This document shows positions 8,933 through 16,464 of a stretch of 64,000 bases of DNA, piece by piece (within the stretch, counting starts at the first letter, position 1; every line of letters starts with the position of its first letter). Below the pieces are notes generated by a model that saw nothing but the letters and a program-made list of their open reading frames with translations, had not been told where the DNA came from and ran no database searches. Location of the stretch: the NCBI GenBank assembly GCA_024349765.1, contig AP026074.1:558001-622000 (forward strand), given 5' to 3'. The translations under genes and the position numbers were made by a program. The DNA comes from Streptomyces nigrescens. GTDB lineage: Bacteria > Actinomycetota > Actinomycetes > Streptomycetales > Streptomycetaceae.

Positions 8933-9652
8933 GTGCTGCAGGCGAGCCCCGCGACCTCCAACTGCCAGGCCATATTCGGACGGCGAGAGCATGTGCTGCT
9001 GGGCGTCAGCCCGTTCAACAGCCGCTTCGGCGACGCCTACATCGCCCGCTTGGTCGCCTGGGCGCACGCGTCGGTACAGGACTTCGATGTCCTGCTGCCT
9101 GGTGTCGAGCATGCCTCCTGGATTCTGGAAGCGGTCGGTGAGTCCCGCCCCCTGGCCAAGTCGCGCAAGGAAGTGGGGCGCAGGAAGCGTGCGGTGCAGG
9201 AGGCACTGGAGGCCTGCGCGCCGGAACGCCGGTTGGCTGTCCACGACTTCGGTGACTTCGCCGACAACCCGCACTACCTCGGGCTCCGCGACGAGGTGGA
9301 GCGGGTGTTCGCGGCAGACGAGGGCTTCCGGCGCGCCTGCCTGGACATGAGCCGTCAGGCCGTCAGCAGCCGGTTGCGCACGGTCCGGGGCCCCGATGCC
9401 TGCGTCGACGACGGCCAGGCGGCCGCGGCGGTGCGTTACGTGCTGGACGAACTGCCCTACGTCCTGGACGGCGCCACCATCCTCGGCCGTGAGGAGATGC
9501 TCATGGTTTATTATCGGCCCTGGCCGCTGTGGGACCGCATCGAGCGAGGTGAATTCCCCCTCAAGGTCAGCCCCCGCCAGGGATTCCTCGTCCTCCACGA
9601 CTGTGAGGAAATGCGCAGTGGCCTGACGCTGCGCGGTACCGAGCCCCGTTGA
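8933..9652 (+). CDS. tRNA-dependent cyclodipeptide synthase (YvmC-like), NYY variant
   Basis: This 239-residue enzyme belongs to the cyclodipeptide synthases, which use two aminoacyl-tRNAs to make 2,5-diketopiperazines. It resembles Bacillus YvmC along its length: HVLLGVSPFNSRF holds the catalytic Ser26 (AlbC Ser37), and AVRYVLDELPYV holds Tyr169 and Glu173 (AlbC Tyr178/Glu182). FPLKVSPRQGFLV matches the C-terminus. The subfamily positions are Asn29, Tyr193 and Tyr194, where NYH enzymes have His at the last position. The GTG at 8933 is preceded by GGAAGG and gives a length close to YvmC; the start is uncertain because the frame is open further upstream. No oxidase or P450 is adjacent, so it is an orphan. 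Confidence 0.85.
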   Translation: MLQASPATSNCQAIFGRREHVLLGVSPFNSRFGDAYIARLVAWAHASVQDFDVLLPGVEHASWILEAVGESRPLAKSRKEVGRRKRAVQEALEACAPERRLAVHDFGDFADNPHYLGLRDEVERVFAADEGFRRACLDMSRQAVSSRLRTVRGPDACVDDGQAAAAVRYVLDELPYVLDGATILGREEMLMVYYRPWPLWDRIERGEFPLKVSPRQGFLVLHDCEEMRSGLTLRGTEPR

Positions 9653-9724
9653 GGGTGGCGTCAGCGGCTGTCTTGAGCCGGTCATGCGGATGATCGCAGA
9701 ACGTGGAGACGTCGAAGACCGGCG

Positions 9725-9762
9725 CCTGGTCGAGGTCTTCTGCCGGAGCGACCTCGACCAGG
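9725..9762. terminator. Bidirectional hairpin between convergent genes
   Basis: CCTGGTCGAGGTC pairs perfectly with GACCTCGACCAGG across a 12-nt loop. It lies between the ends of the cyclodipeptide synthase (+) and the serine hydrolase (-), the expected place for a shared terminator. Confidence 0.65.
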
Positions 9763-9769
9763 CAGCAGG

Positions 9770-11011
9770 TCAGTCGTCGATTGCCTGGTAGAGGGTGGTC
9801 CAGAAGTCGTGGATGGCCCGTGCCGAATCGGGGGTGGACATCCCGGTCTGGGTGAGCAGGATGCCGATGAGCTGGTTGTCCGGGTCGGCGTAGGTCGTGG
9901 TGCCGGCTCCGCCGTCCCAGCCGAACTGGCCGACGGGCGCGTAGTCGCCGCGGTAGGTGCGCACCGCCATCCCGAAGCCCCAGCCGCCGTGTTGCCCCAG
10001 GCCGAGTGACAAATGGACGAGGTTGCGGGCCAAGGCTTCTCGGGCGGCCAGCTGCTCGGGCGTGAGGCGGTTGGTGGTCATCAGTTCAACGGCGGGCCGG
10101 GACAGGATCCGTTGGTTCCCGTGCATCCCGTGGTGGAGCAGCATCCGGAAGTAGGCGTGATAGTCGTCGACGGTGGAGTCGAGTCCGCCGCCGCCTGACT
10201 GGAACGCCGGAGGCCGGCTGTGGTGTCCCCCTTCGGCCTCGTCCGCCACGATGAACTCTCCGGTCTGCGGATCGGGAGCGCAGAGGGGAGGCAGCCGGTC
10301 GATCTTGTCGGCGGGCACGTGGAAACCGGTGTCCTCCATGCCCAGCGGATCAAAGATGCGTGCACGCAGGAAGTCCTCGAACGACTGGCCGGTGACCCTG
10401 GCGACGAGCACGCCGAGCACGTCGTCGCTGACGTTGTACAGCCACCGTTCTCCGGGCTGGTGCATCAGCGGGAGTGCGCCCAGGCGGCGCATCCACTCAT
10501 CCGGCTCCGGTGCCGGCAACAGCCACCCATCCTCCTGGCCGTAAACCCCCTGCTCGAAGAGCGCGCCCATCATCGGGGAGTCCTTCGCGGTCATATCCAG
10601 GCCGAGCCCGAACGTGGACGTGAGCAGGTCCCGCACGGTGATCGGCCGCCGCGCCGGCACGGTGTCGTCCAACGGGCCGTCGGCCCGCTTGAGCACCCGC
10701 CGGTCCGCGAGCTCGGGCAGCCACCGATCTATTGGGTCGTCCAGCCGCAGCCGGCACTCATCCAGCAGGACCATCGCCGCCGCCACCGCGACCGGCTTGG
10801 TCGTCGAGGCCATCCGGAAGATGGTGTCCCGGCGCATCGGCGCGCCACCGTCAGGGCGCATCGTCCCGATCGCTTCGACGTGGGTCTCCTCGCCGCGGCT
10901 GACCAGGGCGACGAGACCGGGAATCTTCCCGGTCTCGACATGCCGTGCCAGCACGTCGCGCAGTCTGCGCAGCCCTGCTTCGGAGAAGCCGCTGTTGCCT
11001 TTTCCCGTCAT
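9770..11011 (-). CDS. Class C beta-lactamase-fold serine hydrolase
   Basis: This 413-residue protein belongs to the beta-lactamase/transpeptidase-like (Pfam Beta-lactamase) family. Ser69 and Lys72 form the SxxK motif in FRMASTTKPVAV, and the tyrosine motif is ERWLYNVSDDVLGVL near residue 192. No signal peptide is present, so a cytoplasmic esterase or carboxylesterase role (EstB-like) is more likely than beta-lactam resistance. The ATG at 11011 follows AGGGGGATTC; an in-frame upstream extension to 11251 lacks a site and has atypical residues. It is convergent with the cyclodipeptide synthase. Confidence 0.85.
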   Translation of the reverse strand: MTGKGNSGFSEAGLRRLRDVLARHVETGKIPGLVALVSRGEETHVEAIGTMRPDGGAPMRRDTIFRMASTTKPVAVAAAMVLLDECRLRLDDPIDRWLPELADRRVLKRADGPLDDTVPARRPITVRDLLTSTFGLGLDMTAKDSPMMGALFEQGVYGQEDGWLLPAPEPDEWMRRLGALPLMHQPGERWLYNVSDDVLGVLVARVTGQSFEDFLRARIFDPLGMEDTGFHVPADKIDRLPPLCAPDPQTGEFIVADEAEGGHHSRPPAFQSGGGGLDSTVDDYHAYFRMLLHHGMHGNQRILSRPAVELMTTNRLTPEQLAAREALARNLVHLSLGLGQHGGWGFGMAVRTYRGDYAPVGQFGWDGGAGTTTYADPDNQLIGILLTQTGMSTPDSARAIHDFWTTLYQAIDD

Positions 11012-11432
11012 GAATCCCCCTGCATGAAGTGTGCGTTGCACACAATGTTGGTTCTGTGAGGCCCGTCCCCACGTGGAGTCCATGGGCCTTGCACGGGCGC
11101 GTGAGACGTCGCCCGGTTCGCAACCCTGAGGGCGCGATCGCTGTGCCGTTCCAGGCATCCACCAACGGCTCTGATGCTGACTGTCGCCGTCCTGACGTCG
11201 TCTCTGACGTGCGGCGCGAGGTAGCCGGCCGGTGGCTTTGTGACGAGCCACGTCGTCGTCTCGACATGGTTCCGGGCGTCGCAGGCCCGTATGGGGAGGC
11301 GCTGTAGGTCGAAGCGCTGCTCCGTGCCGCGTACGAAGCCACAGCCGGGCATGACCCGTGGCCGCGTAGTGCCGGCAGTCGAGGAAAGTGGTGCCTGGCG
11401 CGCCCCCCCGGGCGTGATGTGCTGCCTTGTTC
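11012..11432. other. Intergenic, no gene supported
   Basis: Roughly 420 bases between two minus-strand transcription units. Open frames here are short and lack start signals or family features. A promoter for the serine hydrolase must lie near its right end, but no clear boxes are visible. Confidence 0.45.
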
Positions 11433-11822
11433 TCAGACTGCCTTGTCTGCTTTTCCGGTGTCCTCGCCGGCGGCGCGCCCGATGGCTTCGATCAGGCGCT
11501 TCCGCGCACGAGGGGGGACGTAGCCACCCTCCGAGTAGTTCTGGACGAACGCCTCGACGAACTCCACCGGGTCCTCCCCGACGATCTCGCGGATCGGCGT
11601 TCCGTTCGCCGTGGCCTGCTCGAAGAGGTCGGCGAGGTCTTCGAACATCGACGCACTGCTGTCGCTGTCGGTCGGTACGAAGTGCATCAGGTACTGCTCG
11701 ATCGCTTCGACCACCGTGCGGTAGTTCTCGGGAAGCTCCTTGACGCGCGCCTTGTACGCCCTCCAGCGCTTCTTGGGCCCGATCACCTTCGAGAGGAATC
11801 CGCTCTTTTCGCCATCGGACAT
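11433..11822 (-). CDS. DUF1048 family protein
   Basis: This 129-residue soluble, charged protein matches DUF1048, a family of small helical proteins usually encoded beside PadR regulators. Typical segments are LSKVIGPKKRWRAYKARVKELP at the start and the following YRTVVEAIEQYLMHF helix. The function is unknown. The start ATG at 11822 lies 2 nt after the stop of the PadR gene, so both are translated from one transcript. The C-terminal tail (EDTGKADKAV) is hydrophilic. Confidence 0.85.
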   Translation of the reverse strand: MSDGEKSGFLSKVIGPKKRWRAYKARVKELPENYRTVVEAIEQYLMHFVPTDSDSSASMFEDLADLFEQATANGTPIREIVGEDPVEFVEAFVQNYSEGGYVPPRARKRLIEAIGRAAGEDTGKADKAV

Positions 11823-11824
11823 GG

Positions 11825-12154
11825 TTACTTGCCCCCTTCGTGGAGCTGTTCCAGTCGTTCCGTGAGGAAGCTCCACGTCCTCCAGAACTCTTCGAGGTAC
11901 TCCCGTCCCTGAGCGTTGAGGGAATGCACCTTGCGTGGCGGCCCCTTCTCGGAAGGGACCTTCGCCACGTCGACGAGACCGCGCTTCTCCATCCTGATGA
12001 GCAGCGCGTAGATGGTCCCTTCGGCGATGTCGGAGAAACCCTGCTCCCGCAGTCGTGCCGTGATCTCGTAGCCGTAGGCGGGCCGACCGGACAGCGACGC
12101 GAGGATGATGCCCTCCAGTGTGCCCTTGAGCATCTCCGTCATCAGCTTGGTCAT
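11825..12154 (-). CDS. PadR-family transcriptional regulator
   Basis: This 109-residue repressor has the PadR winged helix: LEGIILASLSGRPAYGYEITARL, then the recognition region AEGTIYALLIRMEKRGLV and the wing GPPRKVHSLNAQGREYLEEF. A C-terminal dimerisation helix follows. The ATG at 12154 follows a strong AGGAGGTGTTCC site. It is the first gene of a two-gene operon with DUF1048. The promoter carries two copies of a 15-bp repeat (12186-12223), which fits autorepression. Confidence 0.92.
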   Translation of the reverse strand: MTKLMTEMLKGTLEGIILASLSGRPAYGYEITARLREQGFSDIAEGTIYALLIRMEKRGLVDVAKVPSEKGPPRKVHSLNAQGREYLEEFWRTWSFLTERLEQLHEGGK

Positions 12155-12185
12155 GGAACACCTCCTTCCTGAGCTATTCAGTGCT

Positions 12186-12230
12186 GCTGACTACTGGTAC
12201 ACAGTAACGCTGACTACTGGTACTTAGCAA
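12186..12230 (-). promoter_or_regulatory. Promoter and probable PadR operator
   Basis: On the minus strand, TTGCTA (12225-12230) and TACTGT (12201-12206) are spaced 18 nt and form a plausible promoter. A 15-bp direct repeat, GCTGACTACTGGTAC on the plus strand, occurs at 12186-12200 and 12209-12223. The copies are 23 bp apart (about two helical turns) and overlap both boxes. Each copy ends near a small ACTG/CAGT dyad. The adjacent PadR protein is the likely ligand. Confidence 0.6.
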
Positions 12231-12405
12231 GACGGAATAGTGAGGGGGTGCAGTACGCGCAGCCGTCATCGTCGTCCGGCTCGGCCGCGGCTGGGCTGCG
12301 CAGCGGGAGGAGGGCGCGTGAAGGGTGCTGGTGGCTGTGCGGGCAGCGTCGAGGTGACAGAGACGGTCGTACGGCGGGACGTGCACCGCTGTTGCCCCAG
12401 GGCGG

Positions 12406-12774
12406 TCAGGCGCTCAGGGCTTGCTCGGCGGTGGGGTGGCAGGGGATGAGGGAGTCGATGCCGACCAACTGCAGGATGCGCAGCACAGGCTCCTGGGCGC
12501 CGGCGATGCGGAGCCAGCCGTCGGCGTCGCTGACCTGTTGGAAGAGGGTGACGAAGACGTTGATGCCGCTGGAGTCCATGAAGGGCACACCGCTGAGGTC
12601 CACCACGATCCGTGGTGGCACCGTGCCGTCCTCGAACACCAGGGCCTTGCTGAGGGCGTCCTTGACGTCGTGGTCGATCTCGCCCCGCACAGTCACCACA
12701 TGGATGCCGTCGACCACCTGGCGCTCGACGTTGAGCCGGTTCGGCCGGCCCGCTTGCTGGATATCGGTCACCAT
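12406..12774 (-). CDS. STAS-domain anti-sigma factor antagonist (RsbV-like)
   Basis: This 122-residue protein is a single STAS domain. The strand VVTVRGEIDHDV is followed by the phosphorylation region VDLSGVPFMDSSGINVFVTL, where the first Ser after Asp is the expected phospho-site. The family binds RsbW-type anti-sigma kinases when unphosphorylated, releasing a sigma factor. The ATG at 12774 follows CGAGGAA. The divergent neighbour (12937) encodes an RsbW-like ATPase, so they may form a partner-switching pair, although many such genes are unpaired in Streptomyces. Confidence 0.85.
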   Translation of the reverse strand: MVTDIQQAGRPNRLNVERQVVDGIHVVTVRGEIDHDVKDALSKALVFEDGTVPPRIVVDLSGVPFMDSSGINVFVTLFQQVSDADGWLRIAGAQEPVLRILQLVGIDSLIPCHPTAEQALSA

Positions 12775-12879
12775 TTCCTCGACTGTGCTTAGGCTTGCCC
12801 GGGTCAGAGGTGCGCGGACGATTCTGCCCCACCACCCTGTCCGGACGCATCAGGGCTGAGGGTGCCGAACACCCCTACG

Positions 12880-12904
12880 GCATGCATGGCGGCCGGCTGG
12901 GTAC
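12880..12904 (+). promoter_or_regulatory. Candidate sigma-B-type promoter
   Basis: GCAT (12880-12883) and GGGTAC (12899-12904) with 15 nt between them fit the actinobacterial SigB-group consensus GNNT-N14-16-GGGTAY. They lie 32 nt before the start of the RsbW-like gene, a sensible target for stress-sigma autoregulation. The -35 part is short and could occur by chance. Confidence 0.35.
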
Positions 12905-12936
12905 TGACGCACGCGTGAACTGGGGAGTGAAGCGAG

Positions 12937-13425
12937 GTGAGGCCGGTGGGTTCCCGAGCCGACGGGGACGGCTGTAGGGCGCTGGATGGACCTCTGATGC
13001 GTGCCGGTTACGCCCTGGAGGGGGATGACGGGTGCATCGCGGATGCGCGCCACTACGCCCTCGACTTTCTCGACCAGGCCCACGCGAACCATCAGCTGGC
13101 GGTGTCCGCACGGGCGAGAGATCTTCTTCAGCTGGTGGTCAGCGAGCTCGTCACCAACGCCCGCAAGTACGCCCCAGGCCCGGTTCTGATGGAACTGCGC
13201 GTCAACGCTGTCGCCGTCGACGTCGTCGTGTGGGACAGCGACCCCACCGTCCCCGCGGCCCGGGCCACCGACCCCGGCAGGATCGGCCAGCACGGTCTGG
13301 AGATCGTCAAGGCCGTCACGGAGGCCCTCTTCATCGAGCAGGAGCCGGTCGGCAAGCGCATCACCGCCCGCATCGCCCTGACCGACACGGACAAACAGAC
13401 ACCCCACCGCCCGCGGCCGACGTAG
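12937..13425 (+). CDS. RsbW-like ATP-binding anti-sigma regulatory protein
   Basis: This protein of up to 162 residues carries a HATPase_c_2 domain of the SpoIIAB/RsbW type. The N box is DLLQLVVSELVTNARKYAPG (near residue 62-81), the G1 region is VVVWDSDP and the ATP-lid side is GQHGLEIVKAVTEAL. Such proteins bind sigma factors or phosphorylate STAS antagonists. GTG at 12937 is given as start; an ATG at 12997 is an alternative that still retains the whole domain. It is divergent from the STAS gene and may be driven by the sigma-B-like boxes upstream. Confidence 0.82.
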   Translation: MRPVGSRADGDGCRALDGPLMRAGYALEGDDGCIADARHYALDFLDQAHANHQLAVSARARDLLQLVVSELVTNARKYAPGPVLMELRVNAVAVDVVVWDSDPTVPAARATDPGRIGQHGLEIVKAVTEALFIEQEPVGKRITARIALTDTDKQTPHRPRPT

Positions 13426-13616
13426 CCGCCGGGCCCCGGGGTCGGAAGGTCGGTCCCTGCGTCCTGGGCGTCGCCGGCGTCACGTCCGCCCGTACGCGTC
13501 GCCACCAGGTCCGTAGCGCGGCGGGAAAAGTTTCTTCGGATTCCTGTCACACCTTCGTTGGCTGGTCCGTCGGTGCAGTGAAGCCGCCGATCAGGCCGAT
13601 ATGAAGGAGTGCAGTC

Positions 13617-14105
13617 ATGACGAACACCTCGATCTCCCGGATGCCGAACCCGGCCGAGTTCGTGCCCGAGGTGAACGACATCAGCGCCGCGTTGTTCCGG
13701 GCCACGGGTAACCGTTCGGTGCCGCGTACCACGATGAGCCTGGTCCACCTGCGGGCTGGTCAGATCGTCCGCAACACCTATCTGACGGTGTTGAACACCG
13801 GCTTCCTGCGCAAGGCCGGCGAGTCCGAGGAGCGCATCACCGCCGTTTCCTCCTGGCAGGACGCCCCCTACTTCACCGACGCCGAACGTGCCGCCCTCGC
13901 CCTGGTGGAGGCCACCCTCCAGCCCGCGCCGCACGGCCAGGAGCGCGTCTCCGACGAGCTGTACACCGAGGTCGCCAAGCACTACGACGAGAAGGCACTG
14001 GCCACTCTCACCATCGCCATCGGCCAGATCAACTTCTTCATCGCCCTGGCCGTCATCGGCAAGCCCCAACCGGTCACCTCCCTCGCGGACGAGCAGTGGG
14101 ACTGA
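13617..14105 (+). CDS. AhpD/carboxymuconolactone-decarboxylase fold protein lacking the CxxC
   Basis: This 162-residue protein aligns with the AhpD-like CMD family. The helix starting LVHLRAGQIV and the stretch LRKAGESEERITAVSSWQD, ending APYFTDAERAALALVEA, are characteristic. Family members normally carry a CxxC plus a nearby His that reduce peroxides or partner proteins. Here the matching segment reads IVRNTYLTVLN with neither Cys nor His, so thiol redox activity is not expected. The remainder is well preserved, which argues for a retained non-redox role rather than decay. The ATG follows AGGAGTGCAGTC. Confidence 0.8.
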   Translation: MTNTSISRMPNPAEFVPEVNDISAALFRATGNRSVPRTTMSLVHLRAGQIVRNTYLTVLNTGFLRKAGESEERITAVSSWQDAPYFTDAERAALALVEATLQPAPHGQERVSDELYTEVAKHYDEKALATLTIAIGQINFFIALAVIGKPQPVTSLADEQWD

Positions 14106-14334
14106 CCTGAACTGACCTGAACTGACCTGAGGCGACCGTCAGGCCAGCACTGAACAGCGCCTGTTGGGTCTACGCCTCGGCTTTCTCGCGAGAACTCATG
14201 GAATGCGCTTCCTCGTATCGCGTGTACCGCTTTTGTGGCCCCACATGCCTCGGCCTGCCCCGAGCGATGAAGGTGCAGTCAGAGGAATGAAGGGAGAAGT
14301 GCGGGGCACACGGAAGCTCAGGAGGTCGATAACT

Positions 14335-14505
14335 ATGGTTCCCCTGCTGCTTGTTCTGCTTCTGGCGCTTGTCCTCTTCGGCGCCGGGTTTGCCGTCAAG
14401 CTTCTCTGGTGGGTCGCCATCGCCGTCCTGGTGTTGTGGCTCCTCGGTTTCGTCATGCGCTCCACCACTGCCGGTGGCGGTCGCAGCCGCTGGTACCGAT
14501 GGTGA
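14335..14505 (+). CDS. Small hydrophobic membrane protein
   Basis: This 56-residue protein consists of two closely spaced hydrophobic stretches (about residues 2-20 and 22-40) and a short basic tail ending GRSRWYRW. Similar small hydrophobic proteins of unknown function are common in Streptomyces. The ATG at 14335 follows AGGAGGTCGATAACT, a strong ribosome-binding site. A longer in-frame reading from 14164 has no support. A perfect 14-bp hairpin follows the stop. Confidence 0.7.
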   Translation: MVPLLLVLLLALVLFGAGFAVKLLWWVAIAVLVLWLLGFVMRSTTAGGGRSRWYRW

Positions 14506-14533
14506 TCTCGACCGCATACCAAACGCACCGCTA

Positions 14534-14567
14534 GTAGGGCCCGGCCGGCATGGCGGCCGGGCCCTAC
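14534..14567 (+). terminator. Perfect 14-bp terminator hairpin
   Basis: GTAGGGCCCGGCCG, a 6-nt loop (GCATGG), and CGGCCGGGCCCTAC pair perfectly 29 nt after the stop of the small hydrophobic protein. No T tract follows. Confidence 0.7.
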
Positions 14568-14588
14568 GCCGCGCCGAAGGACATTTCC

Positions 14589-14795
14589 ATGCCGCGAAAC
14601 AGGGACAGCATGCCGTGAAACAAGGACAGCGATAAGCCCTCCACCAAATCGGCCCTCGACGAAGTGCTCGAAGAGTTCGAGCGTGCCGAGGCCGAGGAAT
14701 CCGATCCTGCTGACTCAACTCACCACGTACAAAAGGGAGATGCCTGCACGGTCAACGAGGAGGCGCAGGAGGAGACGGCGAAGAGGAAGAACTGA
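14589..14795 (+). pseudogene. Small acidic protein gene interrupted by an in-frame TGA in a tandem duplication
   Basis: From ATG 14589 a 69-codon frame runs to TGA at 14793-14795 but meets an in-frame TGA at 14616-14618. The first 42 bases are two 21-bp copies (14589-14609 and 14610-14630) differing at two positions. Copy 1 reads MPRNRDS and copy 2 reads MP-stop-NKDS, because CGA became TGA. Removing either copy or the mutation restores an acidic protein (DKPSTKSALDEVLEEFERAE near its start). AAGGACA before the first ATG is a fair ribosome-binding site. I do not recognise the family. Either the gene is dead or a GTG (GTGCTCGAAGAG) further in restarts it. Confidence 0.5.
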
Positions 14796-14826
14796 GTGCG
14801 CGTGCCGGGGAGGCGTAGGCGCTCCG

Positions 14827-15537
14827 TCATTCCTGTGGAGGGCTGACGACTGAATACGGGTGCTTTCCTTCCCGCGAGGAAGACGGGCCGTCCACCCTCG
14901 TCGAACGGGCTCGCATGGCGGAGCCGGCCGGTTTACGCCGACGGCCGACGATGTGGATGACCCCGCCGACGCCGACGGCCGAGACCGAGAGGGCGATCAG
15001 GGCGATCTCCGACGCGACGGCGAGCACGGCAGCAGCCCGGCCGGCACGCACTTGCCCGTCGAATTCCGGATCGACCAGCCCCTCGGGATCTCGCACCACC
15101 TGTACGGGGTCGCCGACTCGGTCGTACCGACCGCAGGAGATGGCGTCGGCCGCAGCCTTGGCGGAACCGTCGTAGCGGACCGTGCAGCCGTACGTGGTCG
15201 TCTTTCCGTGGTGCACCGCGATCCGCGTGATGACGGCCGGACGCGCTACGCCCCGTGCCTGAAGGACCAGCGCCTGCGACGCCTTCATGGCACTCAGCGG
15301 TGCGCCGATCATCGGCACGAACATCAGCACCATGGTCACCGCCCGCAGGATGACGGACGGAGACAGCGCCATCACCGCCACCAGCAGCCAGATGCCGCCG
15401 ACCAGGCACAGCACGATCGAGGGCACCAGCATCCAGCTGAACGACCCCAGCGCCCCGCCTGCGAACAGCAGTAGGGCAGCCACCGGGACGGACAGTGCGG
15501 TCAGCACCGGGCGGCGTGGGTATTCCGGATCGGCCAT
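14827..15537 (-). CDS. Membrane protein, DUF3592-like, paralog of the next gene
   Basis: This 236-residue protein has hydrophobic segments near residues 12-30, 33-55, 60-80 and 165-195, with a soluble segment between. That segment contains VITRIAVHHGKTTTYGCTVRYDG, a pattern seen in DUF3592-type proteins. The function is unknown. The ATG at 15537 follows GAGGAGGAAGCGG. The upstream minus-strand neighbour (15653-16432) has the same architecture (MLVPSxVL, GGIWL, HHGKTT), so the two arose by tandem duplication. Confidence 0.7.
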   Translation of the reverse strand: MADPEYPRRPVLTALSVPVAALLLFAGGALGSFSWMLVPSIVLCLVGGIWLLVAVMALSPSVILRAVTMVLMFVPMIGAPLSAMKASQALVLQARGVARPAVITRIAVHHGKTTTYGCTVRYDGSAKAAADAISCGRYDRVGDPVQVVRDPEGLVDPEFDGQVRAGRAAAVLAVASEIALIALSVSAVGVGGVIHIVGRRRKPAGSAMRARSTRVDGPSSSREGKHPYSVVSPPQE

Positions 15538-15652
15538 CCGCTTCCTCCTCACGCGCCGTGTGCCCGTCGTCATCACCTCCCCCGCTCCGTCGGTCATGGC
15601 CGGCGCACGATCGTTCCGCGAGGTGGCCGGCCGGGCCCCAGGGTGGGCGCGC

Positions 15653-16432
15653 TCATCCGGCACTGGCCACTCCGGGGCGGCCGTCCGCACCAGTCGCTCG
15701 GGCCACGTCCCCGCGGGCGGCACGCAGGACGACCCCCAGGAACACCGTGAACTCGCCGAGGAACACCAGCGCGATCTCACTCCCCATGGCGAGGATCGCG
15801 AAGAAACGGTACGTACCGTTCGCCTCGGCGAAGTCGGGCTCGACCCACCCGCTGGGGTCCCACGCCACCCGTACCTGCTCATCGACATGGTCGGAATTGC
15901 CGCAGTCGAGTCTGCCCGGCGCCTTGGTGACACCGTGGTAACGGATGACGCACTCGTACGAGGTGGTCTTCCCGTGGTGCTCGATGACCCGCGCGACCAC
16001 GCCCGACCGCACCTCGCCCCGCATCTCCAGGACAAAACCCTGCGAGGCGTTCGCGGCCAGCACCGCGGTGGCGACCGCCGGCACGGCCAACAGCGCCATC
16101 ATCAGCCGGCTCAGCGCCCCATCGGGTACCAGCCCGGGGACCATCACGATCAGCCAGATGCCGCCGGCCGCCCCCAGCACGAGCGAAGGCACCAGCATCC
16201 AGCGGAACGAAGCCAGCGCCCCGCCGGCCAGGACGAGCAGCGCGGCGGCCGGAATCAGCAGCGCGACCCGTCTCGGACTGGTCGTGCGCCCAGCCTTACG
16301 CGCGTTACGCGCCTTACGCGTCCGGATGCGGCGCCGCGGGGGCAGCACCTGCCCGTCGCGCCGGTGTCGCCCCGCCGGCACCAGCGCCCGGTTGTCGGCC
16401 GCCGGTTCCCCCTGCTCCAGGTCCGTCATCAT
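15653..16432 (-). CDS. Membrane protein, DUF3592-like, paralog of the preceding gene
   Basis: This 259-residue protein has a basic, Arg-rich cytoplasmic N-terminus (about 55 residues) absent from its paralog. Membrane segments follow near 60-80, 82-102 and 108-130. The shared soluble motif is VVARVIEHHGKTTSYECVIRYHG, and two further hydrophobic segments follow near the C-terminus. The function is unknown. Start at the first of two adjacent ATGs (16432 or 16429), preceded by GGGGGGAG. It ends 115 nt before the paralog starts. Confidence 0.7.
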   Translation of the reverse strand: MMTDLEQGEPAADNRALVPAGRHRRDGQVLPPRRRIRTRKARNARKAGRTTSPRRVALLIPAAALLVLAGGALASFRWMLVPSLVLGAAGGIWLIVMVPGLVPDGALSRLMMALLAVPAVATAVLAANASQGFVLEMRGEVRSGVVARVIEHHGKTTSYECVIRYHGVTKAPGRLDCGNSDHVDEQVRVAWDPSGWVEPDFAEANGTYRFFAILAMGSEIALVFLGEFTVFLGVVLRAARGDVARATGADGRPGVASAG

Positions 16433-16464
16433 GCTCCCCCCGACCGCCGAGCCAAACATCAACT

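Noticed and set aside
14183-14194. TTCTCGCGAGAA palindrome as an SOS or other operator
   Set aside because: It does not match the actinobacterial LexA consensus (GAAC-N4-GTTC) and has no sister sites nearby.
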